Source: Verrucomicrobiia bacterium
Lineage (GTDB): Bacteria > Verrucomicrobiota > Verrucomicrobiia > Verrucomicrobiales > DEV007
Assembly: GCA_020439945.1 (NCBI GenBank)
Contig: JAGRPB010000039.1
Span: 1-36,697 of the forward strand
Reading direction: 5' to 3'
DNA length: 36,697 bases
The stretch's first letter is position 1. The number at the start of each line of letters is the position of its first letter. The notes beneath the pieces were generated by a model that did no database searches, was not told the DNA's origin, and saw nothing but the letters and a program-made list of their open reading frames with translations. The position numbers and the translations under genes are program-made. Shown here piece after piece: positions 24,140 through 32,686 of the stretch.

Positions 24140-24174
24140 GATTTCAAGAAAACCCACCCACTTGCTGATTTTTT

Positions 24175-24885
24175 ATGGGCAGAGCCTTTGAATACCGTCG
24201 TGCCTCCAAGGAAAAACGCTGGGACAAGATGTCCAAGGTGTTTCCCAAGATCGCGAAATCCATCACCATGGCCGTCAAAGAGGGCGGTCCCGACCCCGAA
24301 TCGAACGCCAAGCTGCGTCTCGCCATCGCCAACGCGAAGGCCGAGAACATGCCCAAAGACAATGTCGAGTCGGCCATCAAGCGCGCTGCCGGCAAGGATT
24401 CGGCGAACTACGACGAGGTGAACTACGAGGGCAAGGGACCCCACGGCGTGCTCATCTTTGTCGAAACCGCGACCGACAACACCAACCGGACCGTGGCCAA
24501 CCTGAAGACGATCTTCAACAAGGGCGGTGGTCAGATGGTGCCGACCGGATCACTGGAATTTCTCTTCGATCGCAAGGCGGTCATCGAGTTCCCCGTTCCC
24601 GAAGATCGCGAAATGGACGAGATCGAGCTGGAACTGATCGACTCCGGACTCGAGGAACTCGAGGTCAATGAAGGCACCGCCTATGTCTATGGCGACTTCA
24701 CCGATTTTGGACGCCTCAACCAGGCGATCACCGACATGGGAATCGAGGGCGCCAAGGCCCGACTCAAGCGGATTCCCAATGCGCCGCAGGAATTCTCCGA
24801 GGACCAGCTCGAAGAAATCGAAATCCTCATCGACAAGATCGAAGACGACGAGGACGTCCAGGCGGTCTACACCAACATCGCCTGA
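24175..24885 (+). CDS. yebC: YebC/PmpR family regulator of translation/transcription
   Basis: A 236-residue YebC/TACO1 protein. Conserved segments include [65 protein letters not shown] written in the usual order, followed by [36 protein letters not shown] and a C-terminal acidic region. Members were first described as DNA-binding regulators; more recent work links them to relief of ribosome stalling at proline-rich motifs. Length and conserved basic N-terminus are normal. It sits alone between tRNA-Gln and a strong hairpin (24885-24913), convergent with the RES toxin gene. Confidence 0.94.
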   Translation: MGRAFEYRRASKEKRWDKMSKVFPKIAKSITMAVKEGGPDPESNAKLRLAIANAKAENMPKDNVESAIKRAAGKDSANYDEVNYEGKGPHGVLIFVETATDNTNRTVANLKTIFNKGGGQMVPTGSLEFLFDRKAVIEFPVPEDREMDEIELELIDSGLEELEVNEGTAYVYGDFTDFGRLNQAITDMGIEGAKARLKRIPNAPQEFSEDQLEEIEILIDKIEDDEDVQAVYTNIA

Positions 24886-24913
24886 CAGGGTCAGGTCGCG
24901 GACTTGACCCTGT
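24885..24913. terminator. Strong hairpin between convergent yebC and RES genes
   Basis: ACAGGGTCAGGT (24885-24896) pairs over 12 positions, with one G-T wobble, to ACTTGACCCTGT (24902-24913) around a CGCGG loop. It starts at the last base of the yebC stop codon and lies 17 bases past the RES gene's stop. It can terminate transcripts from both sides although there is no T-run. The shape also resembles REP-type dispersed palindromes. Confidence 0.6.
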
Positions 24914-24929
24914 TGACTGAAGGGGCAGC

Positions 24930-25388
24930 TCAGCCCGTTTCTGCAAACCGGAGATCGAGCTGGAAATCGCGTTCGTCGACCACGCGGATGTCGCCGAAAC
25001 CGGCCGCGTCGGGATTCAGCAACACATTGCTTTCCTCCGGAATCAGGACCGAGGGAACGCGGAGGGCGGCGGTGTTCGAAGCCCGCAGCCATTCCGTTCC
25101 CAGGTTCTGTGAATGCGGTCCCGGAGGGGAAACGCTCCAGCCGTCCGGGAGTGATCCCGCGTTTGCGACCGTGGCTTCGGGCACTTCCACCGTGAGGAGG
25201 CGATAGGTGAGTCCCCGGCTTTTTCCGGTGAGATGAACCAGCAATTCCAGGACCGCCAGCGCGCGGCTTTCCGCCGCGTAGACGCAGCGCCAACCGGGTA
25301 AGTTCCAGCGCCCTCCGTAGAACCGGGCGCCCTCGCCGCTGAGTGCCGACGCGGCATAGTGAGGTCTGACGATCCGAAAACAGCGCAT
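24930..25388 (-). CDS. RES-domain toxin (NAD+-consuming), type II toxin-antitoxin
   Basis: A 152-residue RES-domain protein. The name-giving residues are visible: Arg22/Arg27 in GARFYGGRWN, Glu48 in ALAVLELLVHL, and Ser113 in VPSVLIPEESNVLLNP, with an aromatic Tyr37 in VYAAES. Characterised RES toxins (for example MbcT) degrade NAD+ by phosphorolysis or hydrolysis and halt growth unless neutralised by an Xre/MbcA/ParS antitoxin. That antitoxin is encoded immediately upstream, ending 3 bases before this start, so the pair forms an intact module with the usual antitoxin-first order. Domain length is standard and no disruption is seen. Confidence 0.92.
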   Translation of the reverse strand: MRCFRIVRPHYAASALSGEGARFYGGRWNLPGWRCVYAAESRALAVLELLVHLTGKSRGLTYRLLTVEVPEATVANAGSLPDGWSVSPPGPHSQNLGTEWLRASNTAALRVPSVLIPEESNVLLNPDAAGFGDIRVVDERDFQLDLRFAETG

Positions 25389-25391
25389 CGT

Positions 25392-25856
25392 TCAGGAAAA
25401 AACGCCATGCTCCAGGCGGCCGAGAAGATACTCCACTTCGCGGGCACCCACCTCCGTGTCGGCAAATGACAATGGCGACTCGCCACGAAAGGCGACCGCG
25501 GGAGTGCGCAGCCACTCCCGGGCGGACGGCTCGTCTCCGAGCACTTCCACGGCACGCCCCATCAGGCGGGCGAAGCGAACGATCCGCTCACTCTCCGGAG
25601 ACTCCAGGTGCCCGCTCTTGCGGCGGCGATGGAGGGTGGCCCGAGAAATCCCCAGCAGGGGAGCGAGCCGCTCATCGGGCAGCTCCAGCCAGATGGCGAG
25701 GGCGTCGAATTCGGCCATCGGCATCCCTTCGCGGATCCGGGCAATCACAGCGGACGGTTCGCTGACATCGGTGCCTTCGCGCAAACGATCTGAAGGCCCG
25801 GTCACAGCATTCGACCGAACCTGATGGACGAAAGAGCTGTCTGATCTGTATTTCAT
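25392..25856 (-). CDS. Xre/MbcA/ParS-type (DUF2384) antitoxin
   Basis: A 154-residue antitoxin. The N-terminal part contains an Xre-like helix-turn-helix (LPDERLAPLLGISRATLHRRRKSGHL). The C-terminal part is the MbcA/ParS/Xre toxin-binding domain (ESERIVRFARLMGRAVEVLGDEPSAREWLRTP, SPLSFADTEVGAREVEYLLGRLEHGVFS). It should bind and block the adjacent RES toxin and repress its own promoter. The ATG at 25856 was chosen; a TTG three codons earlier is possible. No Shine-Dalgarno sequence precedes it, and the predicted promoter would begin transcription almost at the ATG, so either the message is leaderless or the true start is internal (the family core begins near residue 30). Confidence 0.9.
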   Translation of the reverse strand: MKYRSDSSFVHQVRSNAVTGPSDRLREGTDVSEPSAVIARIREGMPMAEFDALAIWLELPDERLAPLLGISRATLHRRRKSGHLESPESERIVRFARLMGRAVEVLGDEPSAREWLRTPAVAFRGESPLSFADTEVGAREVEYLLGRLEHGVFS

Positions 25857-25892
25857 CTGAATCAAAATAACATTTCATTTGAATCATTTCAA
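25848..25892 (-). promoter_or_regulatory. Predicted toxin-antitoxin promoter with two direct operator repeats
   Basis: On the minus strand TTGAAA (25892-25887), a 16-base spacer and TTATTT (25870-25865) resemble -35 and -10 elements. Two near-identical direct repeats, TGATTCAAATGAAAT (25886-25872) and TGATTCAGATGAAAT (25863-25849), differ at one position and are spaced 23 bases apart, about two helical turns. One fills the spacer and the other covers the transcription start and the antitoxin ATG. This is a typical arrangement for autorepression by an Xre antitoxin. The region is strikingly AT-rich compared with its surroundings. Confidence 0.55.
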
Positions 25893-25935
25893 GTTTTTTC
25901 CCGATTTCTTTTCGAAATTTGGCGGGGCGGGGTGG

Positions 25936-26487
25936 ATGGGTTCTCGTATGAATGAATCCGGAAACAGGGAAGGGGTATCGAACGCGACTCGCTTGGCTTT
26001 GCCCTCGGCGGAAGGACCGATCTTTGTCCTGACCGATGCCTTGATGGCCCAAGGCTGTGAAGCGGCTCGCCACAGTCCGCGGCGGCGCATTATTTTTCCG
26101 ATTCACCGGCGGCCCGAGGCCCGGGTGCAGCGCATGTTGAATTTCATGCAGCCGGACACCTACGTCGCCCCGCACCGCCATCCGCTCGACCATGCCATCG
26201 AAACGGTCCAGGTCTTGCGCGGCGAACTGGGCTTTCTCTTGTTCGATGAGTCCGGGGAGGTGGTGTCGAGTCACCGCCTCTCGGAGCGCGAAAGTGTCGC
26301 CCTGCTCGATATCGAACCCAACCTCTGGCACGGCATGGTCATTCTGGCGCCCAACACCGTGGTTCTGGAAATCAAACGAGGCCCCTACGACCCGACCACC
26401 GACAAGGAGTTCGCTCCCTGGGCACCAAAGGAGGGAGATTCCGGAGCCGATGCAGCGTCGGCTGAGTGGCGCAAGTGCTTTGATTGA
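25936..26487 (+). CDS. WbuC-family cupin metalloprotein
   Basis: A 183-residue protein of the WbuC family, cupin-fold proteins found in O-antigen and capsule clusters. The metal-binding cupin motif is YVAPHRHPLDHAIETVQVLRGELG, with likely ligands His80, His82 and Glu89, plus a second histidine in NLWHGMVI. The N-terminal block HSPRRRIIFPIHRRPEARVQRMLNFMQPDTY is also typical. Its reaction is not established. Two ATGs are close (25936 and 25948); the first was used because of the G-rich sequence upstream. It is the first gene of the plus-strand polysaccharide cluster, divergent from the toxin-antitoxin module across an AT-rich gap. Confidence 0.85.
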   Translation: MGSRMNESGNREGVSNATRLALPSAEGPIFVLTDALMAQGCEAARHSPRRRIIFPIHRRPEARVQRMLNFMQPDTYVAPHRHPLDHAIETVQVLRGELGFLLFDESGEVVSSHRLSERESVALLDIEPNLWHGMVILAPNTVVLEIKRGPYDPTTDKEFAPWAPKEGDSGADAASAEWRKCFD

Positions 26488-26541
26488 GGCTTGCTTTCGG
26501 AGGTGTCGCCCGTAGTTTCGGGCGCAATTTTTCCCGGTGTT

Positions 26542-27759
26542 ATGGCGGTCCCGCTTCTCGATGTCAACGCGCAGAACCTGCCCCTGGAAGCGGAACTCGA
26601 AGCCGCTTTCCGGCGCGTGCTCCGTCATGGGCGTTTCATTCTCGGACCCGAGGTGGCATCGTTTGAAAAAGCAGCCGCCGAGATGCTCGGGGCGAAGCAT
26701 GCGCTTGGAGTTTCCTCTGGCACCGATGCGTTGCTGCTGGCATTCATGGCGCTGGGGCTGGAACCGGGAGATGAGGTGCTGTGTCCCTCCTTTACCTTTT
26801 TTGCCACGGCGGGAACGATCGCCCGGACCGGCGCGACGCCGGTGTTTGTCGATGTCTGCCCGGTCTGTTTCAATCTCGACGTCGTCGATGCCCGGCGGAA
26901 AATCACCGAAAAGACGAAGGCGATCGTGCCGGTGCATCTCTTCGGACAGAGTGCCGACATGGATGCGGTCAACGCGTTGGCCGAAGCACACGGCCTGCGG
27001 GTGATTGAGGACGGTGCCCAGGCCATTGGAGCCACTTATCGAGGCAAGGCCTGTGGAACGATGAGCGACTTCGGTTGCTACAGCTTTTTCCCGAGCAAGA
27101 ACCTCGGGGGTTTCGGCGATGGGGGGCTCCTCGTCACCAACGACGACGAACTCGCCGATCGGGCCACCATCCTGCGCGTCCACGGTGGCCGGCCGAAATA
27201 CTATCATCACTTGGTCGGGGCGAACTTCCGTTTCGACACCCTCCAGGCGGCGATGTTGGAAGTGAAACTGCCGCATTACGCGGACTACACCCTGAAACGG
27301 CAGGCCAACGCGGCGTATTTCACCGAGCGGCTTCGCGAATTGCCCGGCGTGGTCGAAGCCGATCCCGCGCACTGTCGCTGTGCTGACACCCAATCGGAGT
27401 GGATCGAGGAAGAGGGTGCCACACTCATTCTGCCGATTGCCTACGATCACAACGAACACATCTGGAACCAGTACACGCTTCGCGTCATCGGCGAAGGTCG
27501 GCGGGATGCCTTGCGCGATTCCTTGTTGGCTCGCGAGATCGGCTGCGAGATTTACTACCCGGTGACGATGGATCAGCAGCCCTGCTTTCAGTCGTTGCCG
27601 GACGCATCACGCCAGGGTTGCGAGGTGGCTCATCGCTTGGCGGACGAGGTTCTCAGCATCCCCATTTACCCGGAACTCAACGACGCGCAGAAGGACGAAG
27701 TGATTTCGGCGATTGCCGAGTTCGTGGAAGCAGGCGTGACGGAAGCAACTCATGGTTGA
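26542..27759 (+). CDS. DegT/DnrJ/EryC1/StrS sugar aminotransferase
   Basis: A 405-residue PLP-dependent aminotransferase of the DegT/DnrJ/EryC1/StrS type. It has the N-terminus VPLLDVNAQN, the cofactor phosphate loop VSSGTDALLLAFMALG, the pyridine-ring aspartate Asp157 in IEDGAQAIGA, and the PLP lysine Lys186 in SFFPSKNLGGFGDGG. These enzymes convert keto-sugar nucleotides to amino sugars, which fits the cluster. An insert around residues 275-300 with CRCADTQSEWIEEEGA is not typical of the family and may be a loop. The ATG at 26542 matches the family start; the upstream in-frame TTG at 26491 was not used. The next gene's start overlaps this stop by 8 bases, indicating translational coupling. 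Confidence 0.92.
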   Translation: MAVPLLDVNAQNLPLEAELEAAFRRVLRHGRFILGPEVASFEKAAAEMLGAKHALGVSSGTDALLLAFMALGLEPGDEVLCPSFTFFATAGTIARTGATPVFVDVCPVCFNLDVVDARRKITEKTKAIVPVHLFGQSADMDAVNALAEAHGLRVIEDGAQAIGATYRGKACGTMSDFGCYSFFPSKNLGGFGDGGLLVTNDDELADRATILRVHGGRPKYYHHLVGANFRFDTLQAAMLEVKLPHYADYTLKRQANAAYFTERLRELPGVVEADPAHCRCADTQSEWIEEEGATLILPIAYDHNEHIWNQYTLRVIGEGRRDALRDSLLAREIGCEIYYPVTMDQQPCFQSLPDASRQGCEVAHRLADEVLSIPIYPELNDAQKDEVISAIAEFVEAGVTEATHG

Positions 27760-29857
27760 TGACGACACCAGCATGATTCGATTCGCGATCGAATCGCCCG
27801 TCTCCGATCGAGTCGATTCGCGGAAAACCACGATCCGGGGCTGGTGTTTCGACATTTCCGGAGATCCTCTGAAAGGCATTCGCGCGCGGGTGGGGGATCG
27901 CACCTACAAGGCGCGTCGAAAACAGGCCCGGCCACAGGTCGGACGGATCTTTCCGGACGCGGCGGAATCGGGACGCAGCGGTTTTCTTGTCGAGGTGGAG
28001 TTGCCCCGTGGCGGCGGCGAGGTGGTGATGGAGTGCCGAACCGCGGACGGCAAATGGCATCGCTTCGAGCGGCGCATCTTCAAGGCTCCTCGGATCGAAT
28101 GGCCGTGGCGTCGGAAAACTTCACAGGAGGATCTCTACCAACTTTGGATCGAGCGGTACGACCGGATCGATCAACCGGAACGCGATCAAATGCTGCGGCG
28201 AATCGAGGCGATGCCGAACCCGCCCCTGATTTCCGTGGTTGTGCCGGTCTACAACACTCCTGAAAACTGGCTGCGGCGGATGATCGATTCGGTGCGGGAA
28301 CAGATCTATCCCCACTGGGAACTCTGCATCGCCGACGACGCCTCGCCCGAGCCGCATGTTCGCGGTGTCCTGGAGGAATTGGCAGCGGTCGATCCCCGGA
28401 TCAAGGCGGCGTATCGCACCGAGAACGGTCACATCTCGGCAGCTTCGAATTCCGCCATCGAACTGACGACCGGAGATTTCATGGCACTGCTCGATCACGA
28501 CGATGAACTGCCGCCGCACGCTCTCTATTGGATGGCGGAGGAAATTCTCGCCCATCCGGAAGTCGACGTATTCTTTTCCGACGAGGACAAGATCGACACC
28601 AAGGGCCGGCGTTTTGATCCCTATTTCAAACCAGATTTCAACTACGATCTCCTCCTTGCCCAGAATTGCATCTCGCATCTCGGCGTCTATCGGCTGACAA
28701 AAGTTCGCGAAGCAGGTGGCTTTCGGATTGGGATGGAGGGAAGCCAGGATTGGGATCTCTTTTTCCGCGTTCTTGAGATCAGTGATGAATCGAAAATCCG
28801 CCACATTCCAAGAGTGCTCTATCACTGGCGACAGATTCCCGGGAGCACTTCGGTCAGCGGAGACGAAAAACCCTACGCGGCCAAAGCGGCCCGACGAGCT
28901 GTCGAGCAGCACCTGGAGCGGATCGGACGACGGGTCGAAGAAGTCGGTCACGCCGGGGATTTTGTGCGGGTGGTCTGGCCTCTGCCAGAACCACCGCCGC
29001 CGGTCACCTTGATCATGCCGACGCGGAACCTGCTACCCTTGTTGCGTGTGGCGGTAGAGACGATCCTGGAGAAAACCGATTACCGGGATTTCGAACTGCT
29101 GATCGTCGACAACGAATCCGATGATCCTCAGACCATCGAATTCCTTCGCGAAATTGTGGTGCGGGACTCGCGAGTGCGAGTTCTTCCCGTCGCGGGAGAG
29201 TTTAACTACTCTCGCCTCAACAATCTCGCTGTCGCGGCGACGGATCGACCTTTCATCGGTTTGGTGAACAATGACCTTGAAGTGATCAGCGGCGATTGGC
29301 TCCGGGAGCTGGTCTCTCAGGCGGCCCGGCCCGAGATAGGGGCGGTGGGAGCCAAGTTGATCTATCCCGACGGACGCCTCCAGCATGCTGGTGTGGTGAT
29401 CGGAATGGTCAGCGGAGCAGGGCATCCTTTCCGGGGAGACGCCAACGCAGAACTCACGCACGGTGCGCGGGCAGCGCTCGCCCAGCGCTACTCGGCTCTG
29501 ACTGCCGCTTGCCTGGTGGTGGAGAGGTCGCTCTTTGAGAAGGTCGGAGGTCTCGATGAGGGAGAGTTCCGTATCGGGCTCAACGATGTCGACTTCTGCC
29601 TGAAGCTACGAGAGCTTGGCTATCACAATCTCTACACGCCCTTCGCTGAGTTGATCCATCATGAGTCGGCTAGCCGGGCCGATCTAGAAAAGACGCCCGA
29701 GGGCGCCGATCGTGCCGCGCGGGAAAATGCGGCGTTGGCAAAAAAATGGCCAAGCTTCTTCGACCACGATCCCTGCTGGACTCCGAACCTTTCCCTGCAA
29801 TCGGAAACCACGGAATTGGCATTTCCGCCGAATCGCGGAAAGGTTGCCGAGTCCTGA
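27752..29857 (+). CDS. Two-domain family 2 glycosyltransferase
   Basis: A 701-residue protein. Residues 1-112 form a beta-rich domain (IRGWCFDISGDPLKGIRARVGD, SGRSGFLVEVELPRG) commonly fused to this class. A first GT-A domain begins at ISVVVPVYNTPENW (160-173) with D-H-D-D-E at 248-252. A second begins at VTLIMPTRNLLPLL (418-431), has NNDLEV as its acidic motif, and ends with GLNDVDFCLKLRELGYHNLYTPFAELIHHES. Tandem GT2 proteins of this kind make O-antigen or capsule chains by adding two sugars in turn. No membrane segments are visible, so it is probably a soluble or peripheral cytoplasmic enzyme. It overlaps the preceding aminotransferase gene by 8 bases. Confidence 0.93.
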   Translation: MVDDDTSMIRFAIESPVSDRVDSRKTTIRGWCFDISGDPLKGIRARVGDRTYKARRKQARPQVGRIFPDAAESGRSGFLVEVELPRGGGEVVMECRTADGKWHRFERRIFKAPRIEWPWRRKTSQEDLYQLWIERYDRIDQPERDQMLRRIEAMPNPPLISVVVPVYNTPENWLRRMIDSVREQIYPHWELCIADDASPEPHVRGVLEELAAVDPRIKAAYRTENGHISAASNSAIELTTGDFMALLDHDDELPPHALYWMAEEILAHPEVDVFFSDEDKIDTKGRRFDPYFKPDFNYDLLLAQNCISHLGVYRLTKVREAGGFRIGMEGSQDWDLFFRVLEISDESKIRHIPRVLYHWRQIPGSTSVSGDEKPYAAKAARRAVEQHLERIGRRVEEVGHAGDFVRVVWPLPEPPPPVTLIMPTRNLLPLLRVAVETILEKTDYRDFELLIVDNESDDPQTIEFLREIVVRDSRVRVLPVAGEFNYSRLNNLAVAATDRPFIGLVNNDLEVISGDWLRELVSQAARPEIGAVGAKLIYPDGRLQHAGVVIGMVSGAGHPFRGDANAELTHGARAALAQRYSALTAACLVVERSLFEKVGGLDEGEFRIGLNDVDFCLKLRELGYHNLYTPFAELIHHESASRADLEKTPEGADRAARENAALAKKWPSFFDHDPCWTPNLSLQSETTELAFPPNRGKVAES

Positions 29858-29881
29858 ATTCTACGAGGCTCCCATTTCACG

Positions 29882-30763
29882 ATGAAGTTTCCGATAGTCA
29901 CTCGGCGCCAGTTGCAGAAGGTGGAGTCCCGACTCTCCGAAGCAACGAAACGCATCGAGAAACTTCGTCAGCAAAATGTCGATCTGAAAAACCAACGCGA
30001 TGAAGCACGCTTGGCAGCCCGAGCGGGATTTGCCGACATTGGCAGCAAATCTCGTCATCCGCGAAAACTGCTGGCGACAGCGTTGGAGGGGGAGGGAATC
30101 GAGATCGGCGCCCTGCATTTTCCTCTCCCGGTACCAGATCGGGTGCGGGTGAAATATGTGGATCTGGCTACCCGGGAAGAGAATATCCAACGCCATCCCA
30201 ATCTCGATCCAGAGGCCATCGTCGAAACTGACTATGTTTGCGACGGCGAGACATTGGAGATCGTGCCGGATGAATCGCAGGACTTCGTCATTGCCAACCA
30301 TATGCTGGAGCACTGCATCAATCCGCTGAGGACTCTCAATAATTTTCTTCGCGTGTTGAAGCCCGGAGGATTGATCTTTCTCGCCTTGCCGGACAAGCGA
30401 TTTACTTTCGATGTGGAACGGCCAATTACCCCGTTTGATCATATCGAAGAAGACTTCCGGATCGATCGCACTGAGGAGGATCTTTCAGTCTACGAGGATT
30501 GGACGACTCACGTGGGGAAGAACAGCGACCCTGTTCGGTTTCACAAAGAGCAGAAAAACATCCACTTCCATGTGTGGACCCAGTCGGAGATTCTCGAAAT
30601 GTTCATCGAAGCGCGCCGGCGATTGGAGATGCCTTTCGAAATCGAATGGGCCGCGAAAAATGGTGGAGAGTTCATTGTGCTGGTTCGCAAATATGGTCAG
30701 CTCGAAGAAGCGATAGAAAAGGAAATCTCCGAGAAATCATTCAACGATCTGAAACGTCCGTGA
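29882..30763 (+). CDS. SAM-dependent methyltransferase with coiled-coil leader
   Basis: A 293-residue class I methyltransferase. The SAM-binding region starts at GIEIGALHFPLPVP (72-85) and continues with YVDLATREEN. The motif DFVIANHMLEHCINPLRTLNNFLRVLKPGGLIFLALPDKRFTFD is the classic methyltransferase_11-type core. Residues 1-45 are a charged, probably helical leader beginning MKFPIVTRRQLQKVESRLSE. Almost the same leader is found on the sulfotransferase at 36305, which is otherwise unrelated. The target is presumably a sugar in the polysaccharide. The gene ends in TGA overlapping the GTG of the next gene by 4 bases (GTGA), a sign of coupled translation. Confidence 0.88.
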   Translation: MKFPIVTRRQLQKVESRLSEATKRIEKLRQQNVDLKNQRDEARLAARAGFADIGSKSRHPRKLLATALEGEGIEIGALHFPLPVPDRVRVKYVDLATREENIQRHPNLDPEAIVETDYVCDGETLEIVPDESQDFVIANHMLEHCINPLRTLNNFLRVLKPGGLIFLALPDKRFTFDVERPITPFDHIEEDFRIDRTEEDLSVYEDWTTHVGKNSDPVRFHKEQKNIHFHVWTQSEILEMFIEARRRLEMPFEIEWAAKNGGEFIVLVRKYGQLEEAIEKEISEKSFNDLKRP

Positions 30764-31899
30764 GCGGTAACCAAGAAAACAGGATTGTCCGGGGCCCGGC
30801 GGACTGGCGGGGTTCCGTGCAGGTGACCCGCTCGTTTCTTCCGGGTCTGGATGAATACGTGGCTCTTCTCGAAGGGGTGTGGGAGACGGGCCAACTTACG
30901 AATCACGGTCCGCTTGTAACGCGCTTGGAAAGCCGTTTGCGAGACTATCTTGATGTCGATCACCTGTTCGCGATCTGCAACGGAACGGTGGCCCTGCAGA
31001 TCGCGATCGAGGCTCTGGAATTCGCGGGAGACGTGATTACGACCCCCTTCTCCTACGTCGCGACGACTTCCAGCCTGGTGTGGCAGCACTGCCGGCCGGT
31101 CTTTGCTGATATCGATCGCGAATCTCTTGCGATCGATCCCGCCGCTATCGAGTCGGTCATCACGCCGGAGACGACCGGGATCCTCGCGACCCATGTCTAC
31201 GGGTTTCCGTGCGACATTGATGGCATCGGTAGAGTGGCCGAGAAATACGGGCTGAAGATCATCTATGACGCCGCGCACTGCTTCGGGGCGCGTTTTCGCG
31301 GACGTGGCATGATGCGCTACGGCGATGCCGCCATTTCCAGTTTCCACGCCACCAAGATCTTCCATTGCGCTGAAGGTGGTGCGGTGACGGTTTCCGATTC
31401 CGAATTGGCCGAACGCGTCGCCTACATGCGAAACTTTGGGCACAAGGGGCGCGAGGATTTCCATGGCATCGGGATCAACGGGAAACTCAGTGAGCTCCAC
31501 GCCGCGATGGGCCTGGCGGTTTTCGAGCACGTCGAAGACATCATCGCCTCGCGTCGGGCCGTGGTGGAGGACTACTGGCAGCGGCTCGACGGGGTGGAGG
31601 GCCTCCGATTCTTGAAGCCCGGTCCGGAAGTCGACTGGAACTATGCCTATTTGCCGGTGGTCCTGCCCGACGAACGGGCGGTGGAGTCCGTTCGCGATCG
31701 TCTCGCGGAGGCGAGCATCTATCCGCGCCGCTATTTCTATCCTCCTCTGCATCGACTGCCAGGACTTGAACCCGGCCCCTCGATGCCGGTGGCCGAAGAA
31801 ATGGCGACGCGGGTCATGTGTCTGCCGGTATTTCCGGGTATCGAAGAAATGGTGGTGGAAAAGGTCGCCAGTGAAATCGCACGCGCTGCTGCTCGATGA
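30760..31899 (+). CDS. DegT/DnrJ/EryC1/StrS sugar aminotransferase (second)
   Basis: A 379-residue PLP enzyme of the same family as the gene at 26542 but only distantly related. It has the phosphate loop ICNGTVALQIAIEAL, the aspartate Asp170 in IIYDAAHCFGA with His173 beside it, and the PLP lysine Lys199 in SSFHATKIFHCAEGGAV. The start is GTG at 30760, overlapping the upstream stop by 4 bases; an earlier in-frame start would overlap the methyltransferase by over 200 bases. YDAAHCFG and HATKIFHCAEGG resemble the dTDP-4-amino-4,6-dideoxyglucose type aminotransferases (VioA-like), though specificity cannot be fixed. Two aminotransferases imply two amino sugars, or two steps of one pathway. Confidence 0.92.
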   Translation: MSGNQENRIVRGPADWRGSVQVTRSFLPGLDEYVALLEGVWETGQLTNHGPLVTRLESRLRDYLDVDHLFAICNGTVALQIAIEALEFAGDVITTPFSYVATTSSLVWQHCRPVFADIDRESLAIDPAAIESVITPETTGILATHVYGFPCDIDGIGRVAEKYGLKIIYDAAHCFGARFRGRGMMRYGDAAISSFHATKIFHCAEGGAVTVSDSELAERVAYMRNFGHKGREDFHGIGINGKLSELHAAMGLAVFEHVEDIIASRRAVVEDYWQRLDGVEGLRFLKPGPEVDWNYAYLPVVLPDERAVESVRDRLAEASIYPRRYFYPPLHRLPGLEPGPSMPVAEEMATRVMCLPVFPGIEEMVVEKVASEIARAAAR

Positions 31900-31903
31900 G
31901 GAA

Positions 31904-32683
31904 ATGAACGAATCCGGCTCACCGACGACTTCTTTCGAAAGCTCGAGGGAAACAGTGTCCCTGCCGTCGCCGCGGGTCGCGGTGATGCAGCCGTATTTCC
32001 TGCCTTACCTTGGGTATTTTCAGTTGATGGCGGCAGTCGACCGGTTCGTCATCCTCGACGACGTCAATTTCATCAAGCGAGGATGGATCAATCGAAACCG
32101 GATCCTCCTCGACGGCACGCCGCACTGGATGACGATTCCCCTCGTCGGTGCCAGCCAGAATCGGTGCATTCACGAAATCGAGATCGTGCCGGATTCCCCA
32201 TGGCGCGAAAAGTTAGGTGCCCAGGTCTCGCGGGCGTATCGGGAAGCGCCCCACGGAGAGGACGCCTGCGAGCTTCTCAAGATCCTGACGGAGATCGAAG
32301 AACCGCGCCTTTCGGTCTTCCTGAGGGCATCGCTGGAATTGCTTCGCGGATTTCTCGGAATACAGACTTCAATGGCGATCGCGAGCGAGGTGCATCCGCG
32401 GGAGGAACTTCGCGGACAAGATCGGATCATCGACATCTGTCGAAGGGAATCGGCGGGCGCCTATTTGAACCCGCCAGGTGGGGAGATGCTCTACGACGCG
32501 CCATTGTTTCACGAGGCGGGACTCGAACTCGCCTTTCTCCGGCCAAGGCCAGCTGAGTATCAGCAGGGGAAAATCGGGAGCGAGTTCGTCCCTGATCTCT
32601 CCATCCTCGATGCCATCGCCTGGATTGGTCGCGACGGCTGCCACGAACGGCTCTCTCAATACCGGGTCGACATCCGAAAATAG
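31904..32683 (+). CDS. WbqC-like family protein
   Basis: A 259-residue protein with the WbqC family signature: VAVMQPYFLPYLGYFQLMAAVDRFVILDDVNFIKRGWINRNRILLDGTPHWMTIPL. C-terminal conserved parts are LNPPGGEMLY and RPRPAEYQQ. WbqC-like proteins occur in many O-antigen clusters beside DegT aminotransferases; their role is unproven, with acyl or aminoacyl transfer to an amino sugar sometimes suggested. The ATG at 31904 follows the preceding stop by 4 bases. The first 25 residues are a polar extension not seen in typical members. The gene is 3 bases upstream of the sulfotransferase. Confidence 0.88.
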   Translation: MNESGSPTTSFESSRETVSLPSPRVAVMQPYFLPYLGYFQLMAAVDRFVILDDVNFIKRGWINRNRILLDGTPHWMTIPLVGASQNRCIHEIEIVPDSPWREKLGAQVSRAYREAPHGEDACELLKILTEIEEPRLSVFLRASLELLRGFLGIQTSMAIASEVHPREELRGQDRIIDICRRESAGAYLNPPGGEMLYDAPLFHEAGLELAFLRPRPAEYQQGKIGSEFVPDLSILDAIAWIGRDGCHERLSQYRVDIRK

Positions 32684-32686
32684 CCC

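Noticed and set aside
25672..27459. 595-codon open frame on the minus strand, antisense to WbuC and the first aminotransferase
   Set aside because: It covers well-supported genes on the plus strand and the antitoxin region in another frame; the translation has no recognisable domain. Long antisense frames are expected in GC-rich coding DNA.
30499..30759. Upstream extension of the second aminotransferase
   Set aside because: It overlaps the methyltransferase by more than 260 bases in another frame; the GTG at 30760 gives a normal coupled start and a standard protein length.
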